Positions 12,201 to 25,296 of a stretch of DNA of 64,000 nucleotides are shown one piece after another; the stretch's first letter is position 1; each line of letters begins with the position of its first letter. The stretch covers positions 2,673,501 through 2,737,500 of the forward strand of contig NC_083388.1 in NCBI RefSeq assembly GCF_031755915.1, given 5' to 3'. A program made the position numbers and the translations under genes. Under the pieces are notes generated by a model. The model did no database searches and had not been told where the DNA came from. It was given only the letters and a program-made list of their open reading frames with translations. The DNA is from Ziziphus jujuba. Its lineage: Eukaryota > Streptophyta > Magnoliopsida > Rosales > Rhamnaceae.

Positions 12201-12556
12201 ATGTGTATAGCTTTGGAGCGTTGACGTTGGAAATACTTGTGGGGAGGCATCCAGGAGATCTCATTTCATCTCTTACCTCTATGTCATCCTCATCATCATC
12301 TGAAACACCAGCTTACCACAAAGTAGCACTAATGGATGTTTTGGATCGGCGCTTATCCCTTCCATCAGATCAAGAGGCCAGGAAAATGCTCTATCTTGCT
12401 AAGATTGCATTTGCATGCTTGAGTGGCACTCCACAATCTCGTCCAACAATGAAACAGGTTGCTCAGAAGCTCTCAACTCAGACCCGTCAATTGTTAAAAC
12501 CTTTTGCTTTACATACATTAGGAGATCTGCTTGATTTCAGTGATTCTACTTCCTAA
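9202..12556 (+). CDS. Intact MIK2-like LRR receptor kinase
   Basis: Two exons, 9202-12061 and 12165-12556, with a GT-AG intron interrupting the APE codon, giving about 1083 residues. In order: hydrophobic signal region (about 15-45), LRR N-terminal cap (about 50-90), about two dozen 24-residue plant LRRs, a C-terminal cap, a transmembrane helix (about 707-732), and a Ser/Thr kinase. The kinase has the glycine loop (783-790, GGGGTGSV), lysine 804 in VAVKK, HRD 906-908, DFG 927-929, APE across the splice, and the subdomain XI arginine. The kinase is of the RD type. Family: LRR-RLK XII/MIK2-like, plasma-membrane receptors; Arabidopsis MIK2 senses SCOOP peptides and cell-wall damage, but the ligand here is unknown. 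The paralogues begin at the equivalent of the second ATG (9211, MVSLFA), which may be the true start. This is the only paralogue in the window without lesions. Confidence 0.93.
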
Positions 12557-12580
12557 ACATATTCCACCTCGTATGCGTGG

Positions 12581-12623
<43 letters not shown>

Positions 12624-12757
12624 GTTGGGTTGAAGAGCTAAATGTGGATGTTTTGCTGGTATTATCTATATGTTACGTTTTGGAGAAAATATTTCCTCTT
12701 GATACATGCATGTACATAGGAAAGATTTTCTCCTCATGTACTTTAGTGCGTAGAAGA

Positions 12758-12763
12758 AATAAA
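12758..12763 (+). terminator. Candidate polyadenylation signal
   Basis: AATAAA about 200 bp after the stop of the 9202 gene, in the phrase AGAAGAAATAAATT. The same phrase occurs after the other kinase copies (about 1167, about 20830) and is mutated to AATACA after the 49386 copy (about 51870), supporting a conserved 3'-end signal. Confidence 0.5.
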
Positions 12764-15700
12764 TTTATCTCTCTTAACTTAAGCTGATCATCCAATCTTA
12801 ATTTATGACAAACTTTCTATTAAAACTTCCATTAATTTACAACTTGAAAAATAAAAGAACTGGTCATGTTCAAACAAATCCATATCCAAAATTAATTTTT
12901 GTAGTTGAATCAAACTGTAAGATGGTCCAAGTTTACAATCGATTTCTTTTTCCCTTTTCTAGAGAAGCCAATATCCATGAAGAATGCTAAAAGTATGTAT
13001 AAGCACTAATGACCTAGCCTTCTCTATAATTTTCCTTTTTTTTTTTTTTTTTTTTTTTTTTTTGAAATACCTTGATTATAAATTGACCAATATAATCTAA
13101 TGTGCCTTTGAATTTATTATATTATATTTAGCGTCTATCCTTATTAGTCCAATTTAAAACCAAATAATACTATAATCGAAAACAAAAGGCCTAGATTAGA
13201 AACAGAAACCTGCTGACTCATAAACGAAGTACATATAGTATGTAGTATTTCTATCTTGTAAGACTTACAAAAATTAATGTATAGATCATGTGTTGTGAGA
13301 ATTCCCAATTTAAGTTTGACAACTTTGTTTTATTTGGAGAAAGTGTTAGTAGTTATGGTCCACCAATCGCAGTATGACATAAAAGGATCATTATTTATTC
13401 GGACAATGATTCCCACAACTACATATTGCAGATATGAGATAACTTATCTGTGATCCCTTCCTCAGGCTAAGCCCAAGTAAATAAAGCTCAAAATTAAGGA
13501 TTCTGAATGGGATCGATCTGGATGAAGTTAGAAATATATATATTAGAGTTTAAAAACTTACTAGGAAAAAATAAGAAGAAGATGAAACACGAAATAAATA
13601 GACAAATATAAGAGTAAATACATAGTTTATTTTTATTGATTAATTACATGTAATATTTTAAGCCATTAGCTTAATGAACATAAACATAAGAGTAAATATT
13701 ACCAAAAAAAATATAAATAAACATTAAGAGAAAAAAATAATTTGACTTTAACCTAATGAAGCAAACCCAATTAATTTATTGTGTGAAGCACGTCCAATTA
13801 GTTTGTGAATAAAAACCAAAGAATAATACTAGCCAAATATTAAAAAAAAAAAAAAACTATGGACAACAATTAACAAGTCTTTATATATACCAAAAATTTA
13901 AGAAAGAAATAGTTAATTGGGTTTAAGTAGAATTATATTACAAAAAATCTTATGTGTTTCCAAAATTAATCTATTTTATTTAATAAATTACAAATTTTAG
14001 AAAAAAAAAATAGTAATATAAGAAATTTATATAGGTCCCTCATTTTTGTTGGCCGAAAGCAAGAACTTCGGCCGGCAATAAGACGGTCCATGTTGGCATT
14101 ACATTTGGCACAACCCACACGGCCCAAAAGAAAAAAACAAAACAAAGGAAAGGTTTATTTTAGGAAAAGATTGGAAGGAAAGTGAGATGCACTAGCACTT
14201 GAGAACTAATTACCAAAATGTTGAATTAGTAAGAGAAAGCTGAAAAGTGCACAACCCCCACAGCCAAATATAAAAAAACAAAGCAAAAGAAAGGTTTATT
14301 CTAAGAAAAGATTGGAAGGAAAGCGAGATGCACTAGCACTCGAAAGCTAATTACCAAAATGTTTAATTAATAAGAGAAAGCTGAAAAGCACAACCCCCAC
14401 AGCCAAATAGAAAAAAACAAAGCAAAAGAAAGGTTTATTCTAAGAAAAGATTGGAAGGAAAGTGAGATGCACTAGCACTCGAAAACTAATTACCAAAATG
14501 TTTAATTAATAAGAGAAAGCTGAAAAGCACATACATATATATATATATATATACATATACATGTGTGTGTGTGTGTGTGGGTGTGTCTGTATGTGTGTAT
14601 ATTCATTAAACAACTCCAAGCTTTCGACGTTCAAATTCCTAGAAAACTGGTAGATTCTCACAACACATGAAAGATGGAAAAATGGTAGGTTCCAATTTTT
14701 TTTCCCCCTTTATTTTCTTTAATAATTGTTTTTGTCGTTCATAATTATTTGATTGATTTTCAACTTCTATTTATTTTTTTTTTTTTTTGGGGGTCGAAAT
14801 TGATTTCCAACTTTTGAAAGCTACAAATATTCATTTATTAAATGGGTAACTATCGAATTGCAATTCTCATAATTGACGTGGCACTCCCGGGTTGGTCAAA
14901 CACAAAACCGCATTCTGTTTGATTCTTGCCGTATCAGTTGGGAATGCCTTTAAGAAACAAAAAGTCAAAGTTGCTTATTGCTGTCACTGTTGCATTCGGG
15001 GCGAAGCCTCCCACAGTGCAAATTAAATAATAATAATAACAATAATAATAAGTTCATTCTAAAGTGGAGGACTTTTGAAAGCATAGTGTGTGTGCCCCTC
15101 CCATTGCACATGACTTTTTGAATTTTTCGTTTTCCCTTTCTTTTTTAAGGATATGAAAAATATTTTAATGAAACACTAATATAATAAATTTCACGAACAA
15201 TCAATGTACAAATTCTTATGGATCAATTTATTATGTCATAGTAATATCCGTCAAAAAAAATAATTGATGTGGCATAATTTTGCTAGATTCATTTTCCATG
15301 ATTTTAGATTGATTATAATTGGTGAACCAATAGCACAAATCATTAATTTGGTATCCGAAATTATATTATAATGGGATACTAATTTATTATAAGTAATGTA
15401 AAAGTTCTGATCAAAGAAGGCAATTATAGGCCTGAAGTTGGAGCCCAAGTTTGGATATTTGAGCTGGACCATGAGGTTCACTATCCATATCCACTGTTTC
15501 AGTCCAGCCCATGAACCATATCCATTTTTGCTACCTCGTGACCCAACATTTGTTCATTCATTTTATTCATTCATTTTATATTTATTTGCGCATCCCTATT
15601 GTTACGGGATTTTGTTGGTGTTCGTTTCAACTCACCCTAAATATATAAATATATTTGAAAACATATTTAAGTTGAATTTAATTATATTTTTAATATCTTT

Positions 15701-17062
15701 TGAATTTTTATAAAATATATGGTTTAATTTTATATATTGAATTGATAATCAATGATTAAGATTCAAACTTTCATAAATAAGCAAAGATTCAATTTTACAG
15801 ATAATAAAGAGTAAGAACTGGACCATGGTGGAAGACAAAGCCACCACAATCTTCGTAGAGGATCCACCAACAACACGACCCTAGATTAATTCTCTTGTTC
15901 TTTGTTTGAATTGATTTTTTTCACGAATGTAATTTTTCTGTTTTCATGGTTTGTTTATTGTTAAATGTTTTCGACAAAGCTTTATATTCTATTCTCCATG
16001 AAAATTGTTTACATATTATATAATAATAATTTGTTTGCAACAGAATATTTCGCAATTGCTGAATGCTTTCAACTGTATCTCTAACATAGAAATATATTTT
16101 TTTTGCAGTTGTTTATGGAGGAGCCTTATTCTATTGAATACGCTGAAGACCAAAATTAAATGACTTCTCACAATAAGTTGGGTATAGCGACTAGCCAACT
16201 AGTGTCCAAGGATTCAGATGGTCTTGTTAGTATAATGTTAGTCTTGTCCCTTAATGCGTGCTCTTTTGCAAAAACAGAACTTGACATTGTGAAATTGGAC
16301 AAATAAAAACAAAAATAAAAATAACACTAATGTTAGATTTATTAAAATATTCATCAAATTAATTTATAAAATAATATGATTGTATTTAATTAGTTTATTT
16401 TTTTAATTTATTTATTCATTTACGAATATATCAATTAATAATAATTTAATATATATTATTTAATAAATACCCCTCTTATATATAAAGTAAATGTTTCAAT
16501 ATCATACATATGACTCACACTTAAGCTTCCAAATTAATTTCCATTTTTAGTTCTCATTATTTCATTGCAATTTCTTTCATATAATAATGTATAAGCTGAC
16601 CTCGGTACACAATAACTGAAAAGTGGAAATTAACTGACGCTTGTTTGCATTGAATTTTTCAAAATCAACAAGGTAGTAACGCCCCCCCCCCAAAAAAAAA
16701 AAAAAAAAAAAAAAGGGGTCTACGGTAAGATGAATGTTACTCATTTCGTGCAAAATAAACTGAAAAGCATTCAATACTGGAGATACCTAGCCAGCTAGCA
16801 ACGTGAACAAGCCTTGAAATTAGCATGATTTTGACGTTAACAAGGAATTATTAGCAACGCAAATAAATTGAAGAAGTACACCAAACGTATAGTAGTCAAG
16901 ACTTTTTGTGAACCACATGGTATCCATATTTTTCTTGCGTTTATACAAATAATAATTTCCTTTTAGACAGCTAGCTCAAATAATGTTAATATTTATACAT
17001 GGCAGATCATGCAGTAGTAGTTTGTAATAGCTAGGTAGCTGGCTTATGTTCAAATCAGCAGC
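12764..17062. other. AT-rich intergenic DNA between kinase loci
   Basis: No gene supported. Contains poly-T (about 13028-13062), the 140-bp tandem repeat listed separately, a (TA)n/(GT)n tract (about 14533-14600), and a run of about 10 C, 22 A and 4 G (about 16682-16718). The open frames at 15251-15481, 15438-15713 and 16016-16198 have no domain and sit in low-complexity DNA. The last 100 bases before 17063 share the text GCAGTAGTAGTTTGTAA with the upstream flank of the 25297 copy, so they are part of the duplicated kinase 5' region. Confidence 0.6.
14100..14531. repeat. About 140-bp tandem repeat, three copies
   Basis: GATGCACTAGCACT recurs at 14186, 14327 and 14466 (spacing 141 and 139). 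The units include AAGGTTTATTCTAAG, TTACCAAAATGTTTAATTAA and GCTGAAAAGC text. Copies two and three are nearly identical and the first is more diverged. Non-coding. Confidence 0.9.
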
Positions 17063-19391
17063 ATGGTTTCCTTGTTTGCTAATCCAGTACTGTCCAACAA
17101 ACAAGTTGTTAACTCTTCTTGTTAAGCTTGTATACGTACTGTCTAATATTCCATCTTTCTGGTAATTCATCTTTCTTCAAAACTAGTGCACCATTTGTTG
17201 TGAGTGCAGCTAAGAATGACAATGAAGAAGCAGCGGCTCTGATAAAATGGAAACTCAGCCTTGACAAAAAAAGCCAACATTTTCTGTCTTCATGGCTAGC
17301 CGGAGGCAGCACCAGCAGCCATTGCAGTTGGGTTGGAGTTGCTTGCCACAATGAGTCGAACAGTATTAGCCATTTGAGCCTTTCCAACTCTGGTTCGAGC
17401 GGTTCGCTTCAAAATCTCAGCTTCTGGTCTTTCCAAACTCATTCATCCTGACTTGTCTGTCAATCATCTATCTGGGATTCTTTCTTCCACAGTTGCAAAT
17501 CTTTCCATTCTCTCCTTTCTTCACCTCTCTTAGAATAACATCTCCAGCAGGAACAATTCCAAGAGAAATTGGGTTAATGACAACTCTTAAGGAATTTTCT
17601 ATTCACACTAATTCCTTTGGTGGCTCCATCCCTAAAGAAAGAGGTAACATGAAGTTGGTGACACTTAGTTTACGTAATAACAACCTTATTGGTAGTCTTC
17701 CTGCTTCTTTAGGTAACCTGACCAATTTAATATATCTTTTCATTTTTTGAAACTAACATTTTTGGACATATTCCTAGAGAAATTGGAAATTTGGGAATGT
17801 TACACAACCTTCATCTTTATGCCAACCAAGTCTCCGGAAGTATTCCTAGAAAAATTGGAAACTTAAGCAACTTACTAGTGCTTGACCTTAATTCCATTAA
17901 TCTCTCTGGTGCATTCCCTGCTTCCATAGGAAACATGAGCAGTATATCTAATATTTATCTTTATGACAATAGCCTTTCTGGACATATTCCCAAAGAAATT
18001 GGAAACTTGGCAAATTTACGGGATCTTCAACTACTTACAAACCAATTTTATGGAAAGATCCCTACAGAAGTAGAAAACTTGGTAAACTTAAGAACTCTTT
18101 TGCTTTCGAACAACCAATTTCTGGAAAGATTCCTAGAGAAATAGGAAATCTGAGCAACTTAGAAATTCTAGACCTCAGTTTCAACAATCTTTCTGGCCGA
18201 CTTCCTGCTTCCATAGGAAAGTTGACCAATCTCAGTGAACTAGTTTTAATCCAAAACAAGCTCAATGGCTCTCTTCCTTCAACAATTAACAACTTGACTA
18301 GCATAAAGAATTTGCAATTGGCTATTAATAACTTCAATGGCCGGTTGCCGCGGCAAATATGTGGCAGTGGATTACTTAAGGCTTTTAGTACTAGTGAAAA
18401 CCATTTTACAGGCTCAATTTCAAAGAGTTTGAAAAACTGCACTAGCCTTGTTAGACACTGCAAAGAAGCCAACCCACAGGAAATCTAACAGAAGCTTTTG
18501 GTATATACCCAAACTTGGATCATATTGATCTAAGCGGTAACAAATTGCACGGTGAGGTTTCACCAAAATGGGGACGCTGCCACAATTTGACAAGCCTTAA
18601 CAACTCTGACAACAAAATTTCAGGCTTCCTACCACCTGCGCTTGGTAAGGCAACTCAGCTACATGTACTTGACCTGTCCTCAAATCATCTATCAGGAAAT
18701 ATTCTATAGGAACTGTGAGTTTGAAGTTATTGCTCACACTTATGCTAAGTTGCAATCAACTATCTGGAAAGATTCCTCACAGTATTGGAATACTAGCTGA
18801 TCTAGAAAATTTAAACTTGGCATTAAACAACCCAGGGTTCCCTTACAAAAGAACTTGGAGGTTGCTTGAAGTTGACAACATTGAATTTGGAATACAATAA
18901 ATTTGAGAGGAGAGTTCCTTGGAAGATAGCTAATATATACTCACTTGAAAACCTTGATCTCAGTTCAAATTTGCTAAGTGGAAAGACACCACCACAGCTT
19001 GCACAATTGAAACGTTAAGAAACTCTGAACGTCTCTCATAATAATCTTTCTGGATCCATTCCATCCAATTTTGATGAACTCGTGAGCTTGACAATGTTCG
19101 ACATGTCCTTCAACAAATTGAAATTTTCTCATGAACAATGATGCAGAGGCAAGAGCTTTTGGTTGGAGCAAAAGGGTAAACATTGTGAAAGATGTGGCAA
19201 ATGCATTGTCCTATATGCACCACGACTGCTCACCACCTATAATCCATCGAGATATATCATCCCAAAACATCCTACTCCATAAAGAACTTGATGAAGCTCG
19301 TGTTTCTAATTTTGTGACTGCCAAGAGTCTCAAACCTGACTCATTCAATTAGACTTCGTTTGCTACAACTTTTGGATATGCTGCTTCAGGT
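17063..19391 (+). pseudogene. MIK2-like LRR receptor kinase pseudogene, internally deleted
   Basis: Starts at an ATG with the cluster's MVSLFA N terminus, followed by the LRR cap and many LRRs. The frame breaks repeatedly: stops or shifts near 17123, 17449, 17748, 18142, 18486, 18707 and 18900. At about 19123 the last LRRs are joined straight to the kinase just before the catalytic loop, with a short shared TTG. This removes the C-terminal cap, transmembrane helix and kinase N-lobe. The remaining C-lobe (19131-19352) keeps HRD, but DFG is degraded to NFV and a tryptophan has become a stop near 19350. It cannot encode a receptor. Confidence 0.92.
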
Positions 19392-20700
19392 TAATAATGT
19401 TTTATTTATACAATATTACATATTCTAATTTTTAGTTTCTTTTTAAGTAATTCAATGGTGTTTATCAAAATTAGCAGTAGTGTTGTTAAAAACAGACAAT
19501 TCACGACACAAATCGTCCGATTCATATTAGAACGGATGTCAAATGATACAAATTGTTTGTTTGAATCGATTTGCAAGTGAATCATATGTTTCACTCAATT
19601 GAATTGCATGATTCAATTGAATCACTTATTTCAAATTTTCTGATTTTGTTTGCCTGTTTTTCAATTGATTTTAAGCAACCGAGGAGTTTGACTCCAAATA
19701 TTGCATTGGAGAGGGAGGAAAGGTTTGTTCATATTTTAGTGAAGGTTAATAAACTAGTGAGCAAAGGTTTGTTCCTAGATTACAAATCCGAAACAACTCT
19801 AGAAGGGGGAGTGTGGGGGTGGAAAACAGTGGGAACTTTTTCAAAGTTTTGTTACAAGAACTCCAGTAATACAGAGTTATTCTGCTGCTAAGGCTTTGCC
19901 TTTGGCTTTAAAATTGACATAATTGCACGCTTAGAGGCTCATGAACCTCTGTTTTGACTCTGTTGGGATCCATAAATAACCCTGCAGTATCCTTAACCTT
20001 AGTTGTGTAGAAATAACTAACCAGTGGGCTTACTTTGTTTTCTCAACAAACACACACCGATATGTAAGCCATATTTTAGACGGGGACAAGATTGTTTTCT
20101 AAATAAATTTCTAAAGATAATTTAAATGTTTTAAGAACTATAAATTGTATAGAATATTTATTGCAAATTAATTATAATCTAAATTTTGAAAGTTAGGATT
20201 TTCTGCTTTTAAGGTTTTTGTTCATGGAAGCTTTGATGTTGAAATATAACTGGATATTGTACAAACAGAAGCTCACTGCTGTTGATTTACTTAATTGGGG
20301 TTATTAATGGAGATTTTCTGACAGCCTTTGTGTCTCACACCTACTAATCAGAACTGGACTCACTATACACATGGAGACAAGCAAAGCATTATAGATGGGC
20401 TTCATGAAAAAAGCTTTATAAGGCTTTATCAATTCATTCCATTCTCTATTATCAAACCCATTTGAAAAATTGCTCTGTCTTCCATATAATAGGGAAAAAA
20501 AAAAAAAATGAAGAATTTGGTCCAACTGAAGAAACAATATCTACAAATTGACGATGATACATTTTGCTAGCTAGTGATATCATTGTGATGATACATTTTG
20601 CTACCCATCGTTTGTTAAAGCCTTTATCTAATTCTTTGGTTTTAGTGATTGTACTTCCTGAGCTCATATGCATGATTTATGTTTATCTCGATAAGTTTGT
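19392..20700 (+). pseudogene. Scrambled remnants of the 17063 pseudogene
   Basis: About 19672-19720 matches the segment around the kinase glycine loop (EEFDSKYCIGEGG), which should lie upstream of 19131, so the order is rearranged. About 19725-19830 and 20525-20600 match the 3'-flank module also seen at 2110 and 3527. About 20605-20690 matches the last codons of exon 2, and the conserved 3' UTR text follows to about 20840. Between them is AT-rich DNA with a 14-bp palindrome GATTCAATTGAATC (about 19610). Nothing here is translatable as a kinase. Confidence 0.75.
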
Positions 20701-20875
20701 TTATTATTATTATTACTTTTTTCTCCTTCCTGAATGCTTTGCTGGTTTCCTACTCATTTTACATTTTGATATAATTTTTCCTTTTGATACATGTATACAG
20801 GGGACCTTATTTGAGTTTAAGTTGTAGAAGAAATAAATTGTCAAAAAAAAAAAAAAAAAAAAAAAAAGAAAAAGA

Positions 20876-21075
20876 AAAAAGGCCTTGTTTTTCTTATAAA
20901 GAAAAAGACCAAAAAAAAAATGATGGGGAAAGCCAAGCAAGTACTTTCAATTAAAAAAAAAAAAAAAAAAGGCCCTGTTTTTCTTACAAGGCCCAAAAAA
21001 AAAAAAAAAAAATGATGGGGAAAGCCGAAGCTTGTGTCGGCTTTGGTGCTTTCAATATTAAAAAAAAAAAAAAAA
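20876..21075. repeat. Imperfect tandem duplication with poly-A tracts
   Basis: Two units of about 90-100 bp share GGCC(T/C)TGTTTTTCTTA, a poly-A run, ATGATGGGGAAAGCC and CTTTCAAT. The second unit carries a hairpin with perfect 8-bp arms, AAAGCCGA...TCGGCTTT. Long predicted frames across it are poly-A/phenylalanine artefacts. Confidence 0.75.
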
Positions 21076-22023
21076 TTCAGAATCTTGTCCTTAATACTCC
21101 CAGTTGACCGACCAATCTCATAGATCGTCTTCGTAATTGGACTATTAGACCGTTGATTAGACTCCATGTCCGCCAACACTTGAGCTTCCAACTGCCCTAT
21201 GCCGTCATCGCCAGTTCCTTCCGATGGCGGTCAGATCCTGCTGCCATTAAGGAGGCACCTTGCTTTCATGTCAACGAAGCCACCATTCCTCCCTCCCATG
21301 ATTATGATCGATTCTCCGACGATGCTCACAGAGCCGCTGATCAAGAACCTGAGGTTATTGTTGTCCGATCCCCTATGAGTCCTATTAATTTAGTGCCTAT
21401 CAATCTATATATGTTTATGTTGTTTGATTTTTTTTGGTTAATGCTTGTTGTTTATTGTTGTTTTTTTCCAGTCCTTTGATGGGAATTATAGAAGAGGGCA
21501 AGAAAAGAAAACCCCTATGTAACAACAAAGTGCCCTTTAGCAACCTGCCGCCATATTCTTGTTAAAACAAATCAATATGTATATAAGAAGTGCTAGCAAT
21601 TTTTCCAAAGCTTTCTTTTTTTGTAATGTTTGCGGAGCTTTCTTTTTCCTTTTCTTTTTCTGCAATTTTTTTTGGAATTATATCTGGTATGGAGATTGTG
21701 GAGCTTTCTTTTTTTGTAACACTTTTCTTTTGCTGGAAATCTTTTAATTGATGGTGCAAGCAGGAGTCGTGGCATTGAGCGGGAAGGAATTTTGATGATT
21801 TTTCTCACGTGAGGGAACTTTAAATCTGAACTGTATCTATGGTTTTGAATTCAATGATTATAATTTTTTGACATGTTTTTGAGATCATATCATTTTGATC
21901 AAGTCCGACCTAATCATATAAAGACTATATATATATATATATATATATCTAAAAGTTGATTGATTTAACAAATGCTATTACCTGTTTTTACCATATAACT
22001 TTTTTTAAAAAAAAACAATCCTA
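21076..22023. other. Possible unrecognised exon fragment and AT-rich DNA
   Basis: About 21160-21400 is more balanced in base composition than its surroundings and is open on the plus strand, encoding a stretch rich in Asp, Arg and Pro after SFRWRSDPAAIKEAPCF. It could be a fragment of a host exon, but I recognise no domain. The remainder has T-rich text and a (TA)n tract at about 21930-21948. Confidence 0.4.
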
Positions 22024-24610
22024 TAGATGGAAAATCATGTGTGTTTAGTAATTGTTTCCTGAATATAAATTTTGAGAAATTAACGAAAAAATTAATATAA
22101 AAATAGAGATAAAATCTATTTGAAAACTTTTAAAAGAAACTTTTTAATTTGGAAAAATTATGCTAGTGTTTAGTGATTTTTTGTGAATTTTTTTAAAATT
22201 AATAAAAAAAATTTAAAAAAATTTAGTTTAAAAATAAAATAAATTTTAGGGTTTAAGTAAAAAATGATGTTTTCAAGTGTTTTGAGAATTTTCTCCAAAA
22301 AAAGAAAGTGTTTTGATAATAAATTAGAGTCACTGATTTTTTTTCTCCCTATTTCTTAAACAATAATATTCAAATCTATTTTGGTTTAAGGTTCAAAGTT
22401 TTTGTATCGATAGAAATATAAAGGGTTAAAACTATAGAAATATCCACGGAAATATCGAATATCAATAAAAATTGATAAAAAAATTGATGAAAATTTATTT
22501 TAAAAAATGAAAATTTTATTGAAAATTTAGGACTACTTATTTAATTAATAAATTATTAAATTGATTAAAATTACAAAAATATTGAATAGATATTATATTT
22601 CTCTTAATCAGTCAATTTATAATAAGCATTAATAGTTAAAAATATATTATTATTAATAAAAATGCAAAGAATATATTTAATAAAATTATTTATTAATTAA
22701 GATATATAGAACAATTATGACAAATTTAAAAATACATTATATTTTATAAATATCATCTCAATACTATAAAAAGCTCCTAGATGGTTGAGAGTTGCTTGTG
22801 TCTTCTTTATTATCATGTAAAAAATAATTATTAAAAGATGTATCTCTTAATAATTTTATATGTAATTGCTAATATGTCATCTATTTGAATATTTGAGAGT
22901 TAAATTTGCATGTATCAAATACTATCGATATCCAAATTTTAAACTTTACCTTGCAGAAAATATATTTTCTGCATATCTTTCAATTTTTTTTCACATTCTA
23001 ATTTTTATCTACGTTATAATATTTATATAAATATTATATTAATTATTGTAAAAAAAAATTAATAGATAGGTGAACTTATAACATATAATACTAATTTTCT
23101 CTAAAAATATGATAGGTAACGTTGTCTAATATAATTTTGGACATTGTTTGTTAAAATATAATTTTTTTATTTTTATTTGCTTAATTATTAAAAGAAAATT
23201 AAAAAGTAAAAAACTATCAATAATATTAGTTTCACAAAAAAAAAAAAATTATTAAACATAAATAATATTTATAAAAAATTTTGATAAAAAAACTTTAACC
23301 AAAAAATATAGATATTTCTAAATTTTCTATAAAATTTTATAAAATTTTCATAGAAATTATAAATTTTTGAATCAAATTTAAAGAATTTGACGTACATATA
23401 AAAATTTCTATAAAAATTATAAAAAATATAAAATATTTCATTGAATATTATTAAAATTATAATAATTTTTATTTGAAAATTAAATGTTATTTTCATATGT
23501 TTAAGAAAATAAAAATTTTACAAAAATTTTATAAAAAAATTTAGATAGTATAAACTACGGTTTGGCGTACGTTGTGGGTTTTGTGGTCCAAAAGTCCTAG
23601 ACAGCGCCACATGATGGCAAAGAAAAATGTAGTTGCACGGACTAGCACTATTCAATTTCTTAATGCTTTAGCCCACCTGGGATGCGGAAAAGTTGAAAAG
23701 AGCTATACATTTACTGACAGAGCTAACCACAAGGTCAAAGTCGCAAGACCTTGAATTTTACGGGAAAATTTGTAGGTATCAGCGAAAATTGATGCAGATT
23801 CTCCATTTTCTTCCATTATATGCAGTTTCCTTTTTGTTCTAATGTTTTAATATATATATATATATATATACATTTGCTTTTGTTACTATTTTGTAATAAT
23901 TATAGCTCATAACTATAAATGAAAAATTATATGTGTGTGTACTGATTGTTTTTTGAATATAAATTTCGAAAAATTAATGAAAAAATTAAAAGAAAATTAG
24001 AGATAAAATCTATTTGAAAACTTTTAAAAAACAACATTTTAATTTGGAAAAATTATGCCAGTGCTTAGTGATTTTTCATGAAAATGTTGCTTTAAACTAA
24101 TAAAAAATTAAATAAAATTTAGTTTAAAAATGAAATAAATTCTATGGCTTAAGTGAAATGATGTTTTGAAGTGTTTTCAGAATTTTTCTCAAAAAAAAAA
24201 AAAAAAAAAAGGTATTTTGATAATAAATTGGTCACCAATTTGTTTTTTTCTTTTCCTCCCCATCTCATTAACAATAATATTCAAGCTTGGTTTGGCGTAC
24301 GTTGAGGTCTTGGTGATCCAAAAGTCCTAGACAGCGCCACACATGATGGCAAAGGAAAATGTAGCAGCATGCACTAGCACTATTCAATTATTTAATGCTT
24401 TAGCCCACCAGGGATGTATATTCAATTATTTAATGCTTTAGCCCACCAGGGATTTAGAAAAGTTGAAAAAGCATACATTTACTGACGTAGAAAAGTTATA
24501 GCTCATAACAATGATTTCCTGTCGGTTTCGTTTTTGTTCTAATATTTTGATATATATGCATTTGCCCGTAGTTACTTTTTGTAATAGTTATAGCCCATAA
24601 CAATGGTTTA
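22024..24610. repeat. Direct duplication, first copy interrupted by an AT-rich insert
   Basis: The segment at about 23921-24610 matches 22024-22385 joined to 23565-23900, including the phrases GATAAAATCTATTTGAAAAC, TTTGGCGTACGTTG and CCAAAAGTCCTAGACAGCGC. The first copy contains about 1.18 kb of very AT-rich text (about 22386-23564) flanked by GGTTT on both sides, a possible 5-bp target duplication. The second copy also has a short internal repeat near 24395-24450 (TTTAATGCTTTAGCCCACCA twice). No gene. Confidence 0.75.
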
Positions 24611-25296
24611 TTCCCTCAAACACATGCTTTTTACTTCTCGTTAACAGTGTATATATAAATGTGTGTGTGTGTATGTTTATTCCATTTCTGCTTCATCTTT
24701 TTTCAGGACAACTCAATTTGATGTTAGTTTCATAAAAATGAGAAGTATATTGATTTTGCACATGCGTCCTCCACAAGAAGATAGAAATCATATCTTGGAC
24801 ATATGTAGAACATAAACATCAAAGTAATTAAGACTATAACTTTTTACCATCTGTATCAAACAAATTATTCAATTTCAAAGTTGGTTAACATTAATTGTTG
24901 TCGTTTAGAAGGGTTTGGACCGTTTGGTACACCTCCACAAATGCCACAAAAATTCAATCATAAGAAAATAATATTGAAATGAGAAATGAGAAACAAGGAG
25001 CATAGACTAGCACAAAAAGCGCGGAGAGATTTTGTATTCAATATTAAGAACTCCCATCTTCCCGGAATGGAGCTAGCTAGCGACATTTTCAAAATTTTTC
25101 ATGACATTTCAACCTAAAATTGAATTTTGGGCTTAAGTTTCAAGTTTTGATAGAAAAAGGAGAAGCACACAAATTTTCCATTTTCTTACGTCATACATTC
25201 ACATATAATATCCTCTTGGTTCCAAAAATTTATTATATATAATACTGCACATTCAGCAGTAGTAGTTTGTAACACAAATATAGGTCATAATTAACC
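24611..25296. other. 5' flank of the split kinase gene
   Basis: No gene. The final part (about 25245-25296) shares GCAGTAGTAGTTTGTAA with the flank of the 17063 pseudogene and includes TATATATAATACTGC at about 25232, a possible promoter region. A (TG)n tract lies near 24660. Confidence 0.55.

Noticed and set aside
20713..21191. Phe-rich frames on the minus strand
   Set aside because: Created by poly-A tracts; no domain and no splice context.
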